This document shows positions 34,950 through 47,116 of a stretch of 64,000 nucleotides of DNA, piece after piece. The position numbers and the translations under genes are program-made. The notes below the pieces were generated by a model. It saw only the letters and a program-made list of their open reading frames with translations, was not told where the DNA came from and made no database searches. The first letter of the stretch is position 1. Every line of letters starts with the position of its first letter. Source of the stretch: Primulina eburnea (Eukaryota; Streptophyta; Magnoliopsida; Lamiales; Gesneriaceae); NCBI RefSeq assembly GCF_022965805.1, contig NC_133110.1:28330668-28394667 (forward strand), in the 5' to 3' direction.

Positions 34950-36580
34950 TGTTAGAGTAGATGCCCTGCAAGCCAACGGTTGGCTAGGTAATTTATTGAC
35001 TCAAGTGTAATAAACAATCTTTATTTTGATACAATTTACTTTTTAATGGTTTCGTTATACTTTATCTGTGTACCCATGCAAACAGCATAGATAAAGTCCT
35101 TGATTATGCTTTAATACACATGAATCGTAATTCGATGTTGAAACTCATTTGTAAACACTGCATATACTAAATTCGTTCCTAGTCGATTCAGCCACCCAAA
35201 ACATGGATAAAGGTCGCTTGAGCTCGAGACTAGCATCTGTGATGTTGTGTACTGCGTTTCTTGGTAAGGGCATAGAGATTTCCAAATATACAGATGGGTA
35301 GTCATATGATGATTATACTGAACAATCCTCCCTCGGACTTTCCAAGTGGTTATCATTCATCGAGAGGATAAGTCTGTGGTTATGATTGTACACCATTAGT
35401 CCTTACGACCCAGGACAACACTCTGGCTCTATATGCTAGGGATGTACTTTGACTCGTTTACCGGTTCCAAGAGAGTCATCAGGTGGTAAGGTTGGGTACA
35501 GGTTCGACACATATAAGAGCCAGTGCATTGTAGTCGGGGATTCACCGCTCACCTGCGGGTGTGGATATCCTATGTGATCTGATGAAATTATAGTGCGTGG
35601 AATCTCTGGCTAGAGTTTCAGATATACGTTAGAGAAGGAGTTCTCCAACAGTACATGCGATGCCACTATTTATAGTTATCACATAGTTATCGAATTAATA
35701 TGCAACCCTCGGTGAACCAATGGTTGCAGATTCGATCGGGATATATGAGATGAAGGGACCGTAATGTACGTTAATCATAATCGACTGGTTCTTGAAGGCA
35801 CTATCAGTGATATCTAGGGAGTCATGGGGCGATGCTACTAGACGCTCTTACCTTTATTCGATGGGTTTAATCAGAAAATAGTTTCTTACATTCTCATGAT
35901 CAAATGTTTATGCATGGAATGAGGCAAAATTAGGGTAAGCCCGAATAAAGGATTATGTCCTGAATCACAAAGAGTTGTGAACCCACGGCTAACTGTAACC
36001 CTGAACCATTGAGGGTCACACAAGTACATGTTTATTTGTTCCCGTTGAGATAATAAATTCAATGAGTTGAATTTATAAGAAATAAGTTTGATATGATCAA
36101 TCGACAAGTTTTTAAATAAAGTTTAAAAAAGCTTCGAGAAATTTTGAGAGCATGACCGCTAATACAGTCAAAATTAGTGCACATGCCTTATTTAGACATT
36201 GGCGATCTTGATATTAAAGTTTGCATCATAATAACAAATAAGTTGAAATTGTCACATCGATGATATTTGATCACCGATCGGGATTATGATGAGATTAATG
36301 TAATGGGAGCATGGATCATGGGCTTATAAGAGTATAAGCACATCATGCAAATTTATTAAAGTTCAAATGGACTTTAATAATTAATTATATTTTAATTGAT
36401 TTAAAATATAGCCATTAAGTTTTTATAAAATATGGTATTGATTTATGCAATATGGAAATATTCATGATACCATAATTTTAGAAACTTGCACACAAATCAA
36501 AATAATATTATTGCATGATATTCTCAAAATATATGTATTAATAATCGAGATTGGCTTTTGATATGACAAGCAATTAAAAT
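34950..36580 (+). mobile_element. Copia LTR, truncated by gypsy insertion
   Basis: It begins TGTTAGAGTAGATGCC and aligns with 30830-32839 at the 5' side and with the minus-strand LTR 22285-25893 throughout. It stops at 36580 where the G2 gypsy LTR begins. The remaining few hundred bases would lie beyond the far end of G2, outside the window. Confidence 0.8.
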
Positions 36581-36865
36581 TGTAGAGACCCGTATTTCGT
36601 ATTTGTAAATTTGCGGAATTATTTAAAATTTTCTCTTTAAATAAATAACATTCATCATTCATAAAATAAACTGATAAAAGATTTAATGTTCAAAGTAACA
36701 GCGGAAGTAAATATCGTTTTGAAAACCACAACTTAAAAATAATTCATCAATGTAAAAATTGAGTTTGAGCATAAATAGTAAATGATGACAAGTGAGGTCC
36801 TCGGGTTCCTACTACTACTGACCCAAGCTAGCTCACTGGTCCCCGCCCTCGGTCTCGACCTCATC
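36581..36865 (-). mobile_element. Gypsy G2 3' LTR, left part
   Basis: It begins TGTAGAGACCCG. It is separated from its other part (55886-58666) by the 19-kb insertion 36866-55885 with target duplication TCATC. Content is non-coding. The segment GTCCTCGGGTTCC resembles the start of the neighbouring LTR family, indicating related gypsy lineages. Confidence 0.8.
36861..36865. repeat. Target duplication TCATC, left copy
   Basis: It matches TCATC at 55886-55890 and defines the ends of the non-autonomous element between them. Confidence 0.85.
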
Positions 36866-37515
36866 TGTAACGTACCATACTTTTCATACTCAAAATTTGC
36901 GGAAAAATTAAAAATTTTCTTAAACATAAAATAACATTCAAAGTTTGCCACAAAAATATCCCAACCAAGTCCCCCATAAGACATGGCGGTTCAAAGTACT
37001 ACAATAAAATTTGCTCACAAAAGTTTTGCTCAAAGTATTTCCCTCGAAACAAGAAATCAGAGTAAATTAATATTTGCGTAATAACATAAACTTTGCGGTC
37101 CTCGGGTTAGCCTCCCGCTCAGTCCAAGCCTGCCCCTTGGTCGCCACCTCATGTCTCCTCATCAACATACTCACCTGGATCGATCAAGTCTAGTGAGTCT
37201 AAAGACTCAACACGTATAAACTGGAAATAACGAGTAATACGTAATAAAACCACATGCAACTTGAAAATATGACATACATACTAGAAACTTGAACTTGTCA
37301 TAAACTTGAATATACGTACATACATACTTAGACGTGCCATCAACATAAACTTTTCTTAAACATGCTGCATACTCGAACATACTCGAACATACATACTTCA
37401 TCATTTTGCGTAGAAGATGTTTCAAAGCAAGTGACTCATACATAATAAACGCCTGATCAGACACACCACAGTACTGGGTTGATAGGGACGTATCCACTGC
37501 CACATACATGAGATC

Positions 37516-37605
37516 CCCGTTCATAATTTAACGGGCTGGTTGGTCCCCGTTCATAATTTAACGCTTTCCAACCACGATCTAACCCGTTCATAATTTAACG
37601 GGGCG
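37516..37605. repeat. CCGTTCATAATTTAACGG repeats in the LTR
   Basis: Three close copies of CGTTCATAATTTAACG with complementary flanks (CCCGTT...AACGGG) lie 30 and 37 bp apart, plus a weaker fourth near 37640. The same set is at 3650-3735 and 53756-53842. They lie downstream of the presumed start site and could form RNA hairpins. Confidence 0.65.
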
Positions 37606-38091
37606 GAGAGGTCCTCGGCCACGTTCACCGACTTCCAAACCTATTCATAATTTGGTCACAAGACATTTAGCATACCTCAAAAACTTGAAATATTTTCTTG
37701 CACGTCAACATACTTACTTGGTGTGGAGTGATTCGTTGGATCTCGTTTGGGGCCGCTACTGCACATACTAACATGAATTTAAAAACTTAACTTACATGTC
37801 TTAGACGTAGGTACTCGAGCTCACCACCAAAGTGAATAAGTAGCTTATGACATTCTAGTTCGCTCCGGACTTGACCTCGTTAAATCATCGTACTAAACCA
37901 TGACATGAAAACCCAAAACAAATCCTGTATTTTTACATAAATAAATTTTAACCATGGTTCTAAACCATGATATAGAACACCGAAGCAATTCCTAAAAAAA
38001 ATTTTTTTTTAAAAAAAAAAAAAAAATTTTTTTAAAATTTTTTTTTTTAAAAAAAAAAATTTTTTTTTAAATTTTTTTTTTTAAAAGGGTG

Positions 38092-38207
38092 TACACGGAC
38101 CCCGTGTAGGGGTACGTGTACGGGTCCGGGTAGACTCTGGAAATTCGTATTTTTGAAGAAAAAAGGACACGGACTCCGTGCCGGGGTCCGGGAAGGGGTC
38201 CGGGTAC
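38092..38207. repeat. ACACGG dyads and GGGGTCCGGG repeats in the LTR
   Basis: TACACGG-ACC-CCGTGTA is centred at 38100 and ACACGG-ACT-CCGTGC at 38174, followed by two GGGGTCCGGG repeats. On the downstream (left) side lies an extreme A/T tract (37995-38088). Confidence 0.7.
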
Positions 38208-38440
38208 CCTCTGTCTTTGCAAATTCACGAAAATTCGCTAACTTAACCTTTCACCCATTCCATCCAAGCTTAAGGACCATGAACCAACACCTCTAGACTC
38301 ATCCTAAGATGTTATTACATTGATTCAAACCCATAAAAACGCCCCAAACGTCCCTAAGCATCAACAATTAATTCCAACACAACAATAACTCGTAATTAGG
38401 CATCGTTTCACTTCCTACGACTTCTATTACATCCCAAGCC

Positions 38441-38445
38441 AAACC
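38441..38445. repeat. Target duplication AAACC, left copy
   Basis: It matches AAACC at 47117-47121. The uninterrupted site is visible in the other LTR near 54634. Confidence 0.9.
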
Positions 38446-39916
38446 TGTGGGGACCCGGGCTCTAATTCTTTATCTTGGGATTAAATGGATCAATAATATA
38501 AAAAGTGGGTCAAATTTTCGCTTTTTAACATTCAATCAAATGTTACTAATTAAGCATAAAACATATATCTATTTTATTACATCGGCATAATATACAAACA
38601 TAGGATACAACATTTCTTGTTTTAGTCCATCCTCTGTAAACTAGTAGTGAAATACAATACAAGATAAAAGTAACTCTACTAGTCCATCTGCTAGGCCCGT
38701 GATCACCACGCTATGTCCATCGCTCATCTCTGTCGTGACCCAGATCCTGCCCCACCTGTTGTTATGCACACATACAGACATAACAACAGCCGGAAAACCG
38801 GTGAGAACAAATCCCAGTATAAACATGTATACATGCAATAAAACAATCTAAACATGAAACATGCTAATATGAATGTCATTCATATATAATCATGCAATGC
38901 GAGTCTAATCATGTCTAGATGCGACTCGACTAAAACTCTAGGGATCCCGTTGTGAATAAGACGTCACTGGCTGTCACCTACCCTACCAATCGAGGTGCTG
39001 TACGTCTTATTCCTAGACTTCGGCCTGATCTGTATCCGCGTCTACAATAGGGGCGGTGATCTTCCCCTAAGCTGAGATATCGCCGAACATCTAGTAGTCT
39101 GCCTGATCTCCAGACTGCCCTATCTTAATGCATGAATACAAAATCTGTAAACAAGCATAATGCAATGCTACACGATCTGTAAACAAAGCATAGCAAGATC
39201 TGCATACAAATTCTATAAACAAATCTATAACAATCATAATCATATCAAGGTATGAACAATAAAACAAGTATGTGATTTTGGTTGGGAAACTCAAATGTGA
39301 TCTTATTTGAGTCGTGATTCCCCAAACAAAACATGTACTATACCTTTCGTCGCACAATCGCTGTCACAGTCGTCCAGACGAATCTGAAATGGAAATGTTG
39401 ATACACAATCTATCAATCTCTAATCTAAATCAACACATAACCAAGTCACTACGTGATCTCAATAAAATCTGACGGCATAACGACGTAATTCTCGATACCG
39501 GTCAATCCAATTCTCAACCAATATCAACATTATCTTATTCTCAATCATATACACAAAACCATACTCACAATCGGTACAGCTTACATCTAAACATGCTGAA
39601 ATTCATAGGAAATGCATACGATATCATTTCTTTGTTCCGTTTTTGATTACAAACTCATAATCTTCACCAGAACAACTATCTACAATCATAATAGCATTTC
39701 CCTTACATGAAATTCCTAAAACATGTTAGAACTGAATACAAAGTATACCCTTTTGAAGCTTTCGATGCAAGGAACAATAATCTCCACTCGGAATACAATT
39801 TGGATGGCTAAATCTTGAGAAAACTAACTTGAAAGCGTGAAAACCTTGAAGCTTATGGGAGGAAATCTCGTTTCTGAAAGCTGGAAATGAAGAATAAGTC
39901 GACTCAGCATCTTTAT

Positions 39917-39926
39917 GTATATATAC
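39917..39926 (-). promoter_or_regulatory. TATA box in the 3' LTR (5' LTR copy at 46694-46703)
   Basis: GTATATATAC lies 49 bp downstream of the dyad array on the minus strand. The 5' LTR copy would drive the genomic RNA. Confidence 0.75.
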
Positions 39927-39974
39927 TATGCCACATGTCACGTTTAGAAGGAGAGTGGATTTCTCGGAAGTATG

Positions 39975-40202
39975 ACCGCGGGTGCGGTAACTCTAGTAGC
40001 GCGGGTGCGCTATGGCTTCGGCAGAACTATTATTTTTCACAAGTGATGACCGCGGGTGCGGTCATATAACTACCGCGGGTGCGGTCTCAGCACCGCGGGT
40101 GCGGTCTAGTTCTACTGCGGGTGCGGTGTGGGTACGGGAATGTTACAAATTTCTACTCATTGCACCGCGGGTGCGGTGCTTGCCAGACCGCGGGTGCGGT
40201 CT
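39975..40202. repeat. Dyad array in the 3' LTR, eight copies around ACCGC-GGGT-GCGGT
   Basis: Centres are at 39981.5, 40004.5, 40055.5, 40078.5, 40098.5, 40120.5, 40170.5 and 40193.5, giving intervals 23, 51, 23, 20, 22, 50 and 23. The GGGT loop is constant. Arms extend with complementary changes: ATGACCGC/GCGGTCAT (40046-40065), TAGCGC/GCGCTA (39997-40012), GCACCGC/GCGGTGC (40162-40179), AGACCGC/GCGGTCT (40185-40202). Confidence 0.93.
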
Positions 40203-40339
40203 TGCACATCTAAAATTTCATATTTTCCCGCATCGTTTCGCCCCGTCTGTTCTTGCATTTCGTATTCAACTACCTCCAACAATCTCAGGCATTACATTTC
40301 TTAATTTCTATCTATTCATATTCAATCTAGGGCATTACA

Positions 40340-40354
40340 TTTCTCCCCCTCTAA
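40340..40354 (-). other. Polypurine tract of the Tekay-like element
   Basis: The minus strand reads TTAGAGGGGGAGAAA directly before the 3' LTR start. It primes plus-strand DNA synthesis. Confidence 0.9.
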
Positions 40355-40437
40355 GACATAAGTTCGTCCTCGAACTGAATAAATCAATCAAAGTATTTAA
40401 AACAGCATTACTATCTAAAACTGAATAAATACTTACA

Positions 40438-43400
40438 TCATATAAATAGCTCGGGGTGTTTCTGTCGCATATTTGCTTCTGTCTCCCATGTCGCTTCTTC
40501 GATGCCATGACGACTCCACTGAACTTTCACAAGTGGAATAATCTTTGTTATGAGCTTCTTTTCTTTCCGATCAAGAATCTGTATCGGTTGTTCCACGTAG
40601 CTCAAAGTCTGATCAAGTTCAGCTTCGTCAGGTTGAATGACATGAGAAACATCTGGCATATATTTTCGCAACATTGATACATGGAACACGTCATGTATCC
40701 CGGATAGAGAAGGAGGAAGTTCAAGTCGATAAGCTCGATCGCCAATCTTCTCAAGAATCTCGTAAGGACCAATGTATCGAGGAGATAGTTTCCCGCGTTT
40801 GCCAAATCGAACAACGCCTCTGAATGGGGAAATTTTCAAGAATACTCTATCTCCCGCCTCAAATACTAACGGTCTACGTCTGATATTGGCATACTTTGCT
40901 TGTCGATCTTGTGCTGTCTTCATCCTCTTCTGAATCACTTTTACCTTCTCAGTCATGTCACGAATCATGTCTGGCCCAAGTTCTGGTACTTCTGAAACGT
41001 CATCCCAGTATAGCGGAGATCTGCACTTCTTGCCATACAAAGCTTCAAACGGTGCCATCTCGATACTCGTCTGATAGCTATTAATGTAAGAGAATTCGCA
41101 AAGAGGTAGGGAATCTTGCCAACTAATGCCAAAATCTAGCACAACGGCTCTCAACATATCCTCTAATGTCTGGATAGTCCGTTCTGACTGTCCGTCTGTC
41201 TGAGGATGATAAGCAGTACTCAGGTGTAATGTCGTACCTAAGGCCTGCTGTAAACTGTGCCAAAAGTGTGAAGTGAATCGTGGATCACGATCTGATACGA
41301 TAGACTTCGGCACTCCATGCAATCTGACTACCTCTCGAATATAAATCTCCGCCATCTGATCCTGTCTATACGTCATTCTGTATGGGATGAAACATGCAGA
41401 TTTGGTCAGTCTGTCAATAATAACCCAAATCGCATCACAGCCCTTGGATGATCTAGGTAACTTCGTCACAAAATCCATGGAAATGTGATCCCATTTCCAT
41501 TCTGGAATGGATAAACTCTGAAGCAATCCACCAGGCTTCTTCCTCTCAGCTTTCACCTGTTGGCAGTTCAAACACTTAGACACAAATTCGGCAATGTCTG
41601 ACTTCATTTGTTTCCACCAGAACTGTGTCTTCAAGTCATTGTACATCTTCCTGCCACCCGGATGAATGCTGAACCGACTACAATGTGCCTCTGTCAGAAT
41701 CTGCTGTCTCAAATCTGCAACATCTGGCACAACTAGACGGTTATTCACGTACAACACATGATCTCGTACCTGATATTCTGATACATGCCCTGATCTGACC
41801 ATTTGGATTGATCTTTGCACATTCTGATCAGTTCTTTGTGCTTCCTTGATCCTCATAATCAAATTGGGCTCAACTTGGATCGTAAAAAGTCGTAGTGGTT
41901 TACTATCTGTATCAAATTCTAATCCAGATGTACAGCAATTTTCAACTAACTTGTTAACACCTATCGTCGATAAGGACAGAGAACATACCTTACGACTCAA
42001 GGCATCTGCTGCTGCATTTGACTTCCCTGGATAATATTTGATTTCACAGTCAAAATCTTTCAAAAGATCAAGCCATCTACGCTGCCTCATATTCAGTTCT
42101 GATTGAGAGAATAGGTACTTTAGGCTCTTGTGATCAGAGAATATCTCAAATTTTTCGCCGTAGAGATAATGACGCCAAATCTTTAATGCAAATACGATAG
42201 CCGCCAATTCCAAATCATGAATGGGGTATCGTACCTCATGTGGCTTCAATTGTCTCGAGGCGTATGCGATCACATGGCCTCGCTGCATAAGAACACATCC
42301 CAAACCTCTATGAGAAGCATCAAAATATACAACGAAATTACCTGTACCTGAAGGTATCGTCAATACTGGAGCACTAGTCAGTCTTTTCTTCAATTCAACA
42401 AAGCTAGACTCACACTCCTCTGACCAAACAAATGGTGCATTCTTTTGTGTCAATTGAGTTATCGGCTTGGCAATACTGGAGAAATCTTTGATAAATCTTC
42501 TGTAGTATCCGGCTAAGCCCATGAAACTGCGTATTTCTGGTACAGAAGTCGGTCTCGACCAACTGATCACAGCTTCCACTTTACTTGGGTCAACAGAAAT
42601 ACCATCTCCAGAAATGATATGCCCCAAGAATACAACTCGATTCAACCAAAACTCACACTTTGACAATTTAGCATACAGTCGCTCGTTCCACAACGTCTGC
42701 AAAACAATTCTGAGATGCTCTGCATGCTCATTTCTGTTCTTTGAATACACCAAAATGTCATCAATGAAAACAATGACAAATTCATCTAGATATCTCTGAA
42801 ACACTTGGTTCATCAAGCCCATAAATACCGCAGGAGCATTGGTTAAACCAAAAGGCATGACAATAAATTCGTAATGTCCATACCTGGTTCGAAATGCTGT
42901 CTTTGGTATGTCTATATCTCGAACTCTGAGCTGATGATATCCAGAACGCAAATCAATCTTCGAATACACGGAGGATCCCTGCAACTGATCAAATAAATCA
43001 TCGATCCTAGGCAAAGGATATTTATTCTTGATCCTTGCCTTATTCAGCTGCCGGTAGTCTATACACAATCGCATCGAACCGTCTTTCTTCCGCACAAACA
43101 GCACCGGAGCGCCCCAAGGAGATACACTAGGTCTGATATATCCCTTGGCTAGAAGATCTTCTAATTGTGCTTTCAATTCTTTTAGTTCGATGGGTGCCAT
43201 CCTATACGGGGCTCTCGAAATAGGGACGGTACCTGGTGTAAGATCAATACTGAAGTCTACCTCACGAACCGGAGGTAATCCTGGGATCTCATCTGGAAAA
43301 ATATCTGGAAATTCCCGCACTACTGGTATATCTGCCAATGCCGGGCTCGACTTCTGCATATCTACAGCATAAATAAAGAAACCATCCGCTCTTTTTTGCA

Positions 43401-44973
43401 ATAATCTGTTCATAGTAAGAGCCGAAATCAAGGGAATCCGAGATCTGGAACCCTTCCCGTAGAATTTCCACTCGTCTGTCATCTCGGGTCTGAATCTGAC
43501 AATCTTGTGGAAACAATCCACGGTAGCTCTATACTTCGTTAGCATGTCAATACCGACTATACAATCAAAATCAGCTAGACCCAACACTATACAATCTAGG
43601 TCAATCTCATGCCCCTCAAACTGTAGAATGCAATGTCTAACCGTAGTCACAGATATCAATCCACTTCCCAACGGAGAATTAATAGACACAACATCTAGCA
43701 AAGACTCAACAGGCAATGAATGCATCAATGCAAATCGTTCTGAAATGAATGTATGCGATGCACCTGTATCTATCAAGATATAAGCAGGATAACCATAAAG
43801 AGAGCAGTTACATGCTATAACATCATCTGGTGCATCCTGTGCTTGCTCCTCTGTCAATGCAAACACTTGGGCCTGTTGCCTCGGAGATTGAGTCACAGTC
43901 TGACTACCTCGCCCTCTGGGTGGAGTCGATGCTGGTGGAGGCTGAAAAGAGTGAACCGATGATGCCTGCCGCTCAAACTGAGGTACGGAACCGGATGCTC
44001 TTCCACTCTGGCCTTGCTGTACGCCTCTCTGTGGACAGACTTTGGTAAAATGTCCCGGTTGCCTACAAATATTACATCGGCCTGTAACTCCTTGGCACTG
44101 TTCAGTCGCATGCCTACCTCCACAATTATTGCAATATACACCTGAAGTCCTTGAACTTTGATCAAAACCACTCTGTCTGGATCCGCTGGAGCTTGACGAA
44201 CTGCTCCCAGGTCGCTTAAAATGTTTCCCCTTCGCCTTCAGCTGTTCTTTGCGTCCACTACTACTACCACCACTTTCGAATCGAGGAGGAGGAACTTGGG
44301 ATGGAGGTAGTGGTGGTCTCGGACTCGGTGCAACATACGGAGCACTCCGTTGTCTCAACAATCCTGCTTCTGCACCTTTGGCTCGATTCAATGCATCCGA
44401 GAAATTAGCGGGTCTCCCAGTATTGACCAACGTAAAGATATCTGGATTCAGGCCATTTATAAACTGATCTGCCATGGCCTCATCATTTCCTGAAACATGA
44501 GGTGCAAAACGAAGCAAAGAAGAGAATTTGGCAACGTACTCCTCAATGTTCAATTGCCCTTGCCTCAGATTGGCAAATTCTGCACCTTTATCCTTGCGAT
44601 AAGAGATGGGAAAGAAACGCTGATAGAATTCCGTCTTGAATACCTTCCACGTAATCTCGGTACCCCGCTGCTCTAAAGCTCTCCTAATGTTCAACCACCA
44701 ATTCTTGGCTATATCTTGCAATTGATGGCTAATGAGCTTTATTCTCTTCTCGTCACTGTACTCCAAAGAGTCGAATAGCATTTCAATGTCCTCAAGCCAA
44801 CTTTCGCACTCGATGGCATTCTCGGTACCTTTTAATGTGGGAGGTCGAAAGGATTGGAATCGCTTCAGCAACGTCTCCATAGGGGTCGCCGTAACATCCA
44901 TAGGATCTCCGGATGTGCTCCCCTGTTCTGGTGCTGCTGGTCGTAGAGGTACGGCTGCTCTTCTAGGAGGCAT
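40438..44973 (-). CDS. Intact gypsy gag-pol polyprotein, 1511 aa
   Basis: A single frame starts [10 protein letters not shown] about 230 bp after the primer site and ends 98 bp before the 3' LTR. Residues are approximate. The gag capsid is at 50-205. Zinc knuckles are at 281-293 ([13 protein letters not shown], one residue short) and 300-313 ([14 protein letters not shown], canonical CX2CX4HX4C). Protease is DTGAS at 402-406. RT is at about 600-790 with active site FIDD 736-739. RNase H has D885, E922, D947 and D990. Integrase zinc ligands are H1097, H1104, C1134 and C1137, and catalytic D1167, D1228 and E1264 have the D-60-D-35-E spacing. A chromodomain-like end ([16 protein letters not shown], about 1483-1498) follows. 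It makes virus-like particles, copies its RNA and integrates the DNA. No catalytic residue is missing, so it may be functional. Confidence 0.97.
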   Translation of the reverse strand: MPPRRAAVPLRPAAPEQGSTSGDPMDVTATPMETLLKRFQSFRPPTLKGTENAIECESWLEDIEMLFDSLEYSDEKRIKLISHQLQDIAKNWWLNIRRALEQRGTEITWKVFKTEFYQRFFPISYRKDKGAEFANLRQGQLNIEEYVAKFSSLLRFAPHVSGNDEAMADQFINGLNPDIFTLVNTGRPANFSDALNRAKGAEAGLLRQRSAPYVAPSPRPPLPPSQVPPPRFESGGSSSGRKEQLKAKGKHFKRPGSSSSSSSGSRQSGFDQSSRTSGVYCNNCGGRHATEQCQGVTGRCNICRQPGHFTKVCPQRGVQQGQSGRASGSVPQFERQASSVHSFQPPPASTPPRGRGSQTVTQSPRQQAQVFALTEEQAQDAPDDVIACNCSLYGYPAYILIDTGASHTFISERFALMHSLPVESLLDVVSINSPLGSGLISVTTVRHCILQFEGHEIDLDCIVLGLADFDCIVGIDMLTKYRATVDCFHKIVRFRPEMTDEWKFYGKGSRSRIPLISALTMNRLLQKRADGFFIYAVDMQKSSPALADIPVVREFPDIFPDEIPGLPPVREVDFSIDLTPGTVPISRAPYRMAPIELKELKAQLEDLLAKGYIRPSVSPWGAPVLFVRKKDGSMRLCIDYRQLNKARIKNKYPLPRIDDLFDQLQGSSVYSKIDLRSGYHQLRVRDIDIPKTAFRTRYGHYEFIVMPFGLTNAPAVFMGLMNQVFQRYLDEFVIVFIDDILVYSKNRNEHAEHLRIVLQTLWNERLYAKLSKCEFWLNRVVFLGHIISGDGISVDPSKVEAVISWSRPTSVPEIRSFMGLAGYYRRFIKDFSSIAKPITQLTQKNAPFVWSEECESSFVELKKRLTSAPVLTIPSGTGNFVVYFDASHRGLGCVLMQRGHVIAYASRQLKPHEVRYPIHDLELAAIVFALKIWRHYLYGEKFEIFSDHKSLKYLFSQSELNMRQRRWLDLLKDFDCEIKYYPGKSNAAADALSRKVCSLSLSTIGVNKLVENCCTSGLEFDTDSKPLRLFTIQVEPNLIMRIKEAQRTDQNVQRSIQMVRSGHVSEYQVRDHVLYVNNRLVVPDVADLRQQILTEAHCSRFSIHPGGRKMYNDLKTQFWWKQMKSDIAEFVSKCLNCQQVKAERKKPGGLLQSLSIPEWKWDHISMDFVTKLPRSSKGCDAIWVIIDRLTKSACFIPYRMTYRQDQMAEIYIREVVRLHGVPKSIVSDRDPRFTSHFWHSLQQALGTTLHLSTAYHPQTDGQSERTIQTLEDMLRAVVLDFGISWQDSLPLCEFSYINSYQTSIEMAPFEALYGKKCRSPLYWDDVSEVPELGPDMIRDMTEKVKVIQKRMKTAQDRQAKYANIRRRPLVFEAGDRVFLKISPFRGVVRFGKRGKLSPRYIGPYEILEKIGDRAYRLELPPSLSGIHDVFHVSMLRKYMPDVSHVIQPDEAELDQTLSYVEQPIQILDRKEKKLITKIIPLVKVQWSRHGIEEATWETEANMRQKHPELFI

Positions 44974-45205
44974 ATCTAATAATCCAAAGGATTAGTATAC
45001 AACATATACCACCGTCTCAGCCATCCTCTAGTCAGTTACCTCTGATCTAGAATCAGTTCTGATTCAGTTTATCACATGCTGAAAGAAATCAAACACAAAC
45101 AACATGTAATAGGAAAACAATAATCATGCTAGCACATCATCAAGCAAGGAAGAAGACTCGATCTACCCCGCTCATTCTATTCTATCTCAGTCTATAGAAC
45201 CTACT

Positions 45206-45217
45206 GCTCTGATACCA
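45206..45217 (-). other. Primer-binding site, tRNA-Met type
   Basis: The minus strand reads TGGTATCAGAGC, an exact match, five bases from the 5' LTR. Confidence 0.92.
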
Positions 45218-45222
45218 CCTGT

Positions 45223-47116
45223 TGTGGGGACCCGGGCTCTAATTCTTTATCTTGGGATTAAATGGATCAATAATATAAAAAGTGGGTCAAATTTTCGCTT
45301 TTTAACATTCAATCAAATGTTACTAATTAAGCATAAAACATATATCTATTTTATTACATCGGCATAATATACAAACATAGGATACAACATTTCTTGTTTT
45401 AGTCCATCCTCTGTAAACTAGTAGTGAAATACAATACAAGATAAAAGTAACTCTACTAGTCCATTTGCTAGGCCCGTGATCACCACGCTATGTCCATCGC
45501 TCATCTCTGTCGTGACCTAGATCCTGCCCCACCTGTTGTTATGCACACATACAGACATAACAACAGCCGGAAAACCGGTGAGAACAAATCCCAGTATAAA
45601 CATGTATACATGCAATAAAACAATCTAAACATGAAACATGCTAATATGAATGTCATTCATATATAATCATGCAATGCGAGTCTAATCATGTCTAGATGCG
45701 ACTCGACTAAAACTCTAGGGATCCCGTTGTGAATAAGACGTCACTGGCTGTCACCTACCCTACCAATCGAGGTGCTGTACGTCTTATTCCTAGACTTCGG
45801 CCTGATCTGTATCCGCGTCTACAATAGGGGCGGTGATCTTCCCCTAAGCTGAGATATCGCCGAACATCTAGTAGTCTGCCTGATCTCCAGACTGCCCTAT
45901 CTTAATGCATGAATACAAAATCTGTAAACAAGCATAATGCAATGCTACACGATCTGTAAACAAAGCATAGCAAGATCTGCATACAAATTCTATAAACAAA
46001 TCTATAACAATCATAATCATATCAAGGTATGAACAATAAAACAAGTATGTGATTTTGGTTGGGAAACTCAAATGTGATCTTATTTGAGTCGTGATTCCCC
46101 AAACAAAACATGTACTATACCTTTCGTCGCACAATCGCTGTCACAGTCGTCCAGACGAATCTGAAATGGAAATGTTGATACACAATCTATCAATCTCTAA
46201 TCTAAATCAACACATAACCAAGTCACTACGTGATCTCAATAAAATCTGACGGCATAACGACGTAATTCTCGATACCGGTCAATCCAATTCTCAACCAATA
46301 TCAACATTATCTTATTCTCAATCATATACACAAAACCATACTCACAATCGGTACAGCTTACATCTAAACATGCTGAAATTCATAGGAAATGCATACGATA
46401 TCATTTCTTTGTTCCGTTTTCGATTACAAACTCATAATCTTCACCAGAACAACTATCTACAATCATAATAGCATTTCCCTTACATGAAATTCCTAAAACA
46501 TGTTAGAACTGAATACAAAGTATACCCTTTTGAAGCTTTCGATGCAAGGAACAATAATCTCCACTCGGAATACAATTTGGATGGCTAAATCTTGAGAAAA
46601 CTAACTTGAAAGCGTGAAAACCTTGAAGCTTATGGGAGGAAATCTCGTTTCTGAAAGCTGGAAATGAAGAATAAGTCGACTCAGCATCTTTATGTATATA
46701 TACTATGCCACATGTCACGTTTAGAAGGAGAGTGGATTTCTCGGAAGTATGACCGCGGGTGCGGTAACTCTAGTAGCGCGGGTGCGCTATGGCTTCGGCA
46801 GAACTATTATTTTTCACAAGTGATGACCGCGGGTGCGGTCATATAACTACCGCGGGTGCGGTCTCAGCACCGCGGGTGCGGTCTAGTTCTACTGCGGGTG
46901 CGGTGTGGGTACGGGAATGTTACAAATTTCTACTCATTGCACCGCGGGTGCGGTGCTTGCCAGACCGCGGGTGCGGTCTTGCACATCTAAAATTTCATAT
47001 TTTCCCGCATCGTTTCGCCCCGTCTGTTCTTGCATTTCGTATTCAACTACCTCCAACAATCTCAGGCATTACATTTCTTAATTTCTATCTATTCATATTC
47101 AATCTAGGGCATTACA
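45223..47116 (-). mobile_element. 5' LTR of the Tekay-like element
   Basis: It is 1894 bp, the same length as its mate. ORFs seen twice in the window (for example 39091-39357 and 45868-46134) are simply this LTR duplicated. Confidence 0.95.
46752..46979. repeat. Dyad array in the 5' LTR
   Basis: It is identical to the array at 39975-40202, shifted by 6777 bp. This copy lies upstream of the promoter that would make the genomic RNA. Confidence 0.93.

Larger units (their letters stand above)
38446..40339 (-). mobile_element. 3' LTR of the Tekay-like element
   Basis: It runs TGTGGGGACC to GGCATTACA. It differs from the 5' LTR at 38688 (C, T at 45465), 38741 (C, T at 45518) and 39644 (T, C at 46421). 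It carries the dyad array 39975-40202 and TATA box 39917-39926. Confidence 0.95.
38446..47116 (-). mobile_element. Complete Tekay-like Ty3/gypsy retrotransposon, 8671 bp
   Basis: Every part needed for retrotransposition is present on the minus strand: 5' LTR 45223-47116, tRNA-Met primer site, one uninterrupted gag-pol ORF, polypurine tract and 3' LTR 38446-40339. Both LTRs are 1894 bp and I found only three differences, all C/T. The 5-bp target duplication is perfect. It inserted into the LTR of the non-autonomous element and is among the youngest events here. Tekay-lineage assignment rests on the polyprotein sequence and C-terminus and was not tested by phylogeny. Confidence 0.95.

Noticed and set aside
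39091..39357. 88-aa ORF present again at 45868-46134
   Set aside because: Both copies are the same place in the two LTRs of the Tekay-like element, in non-coding LTR sequence.
39975..40202. Regular palindromic repeats with spacers, CRISPR-like at first sight
   Set aside because: Repeats are 14-20 bp with covarying arms, the spacers are short and alternate 20-23 and 50 bp, the context is an LTR in a plant genome, and the same array is in both LTRs.
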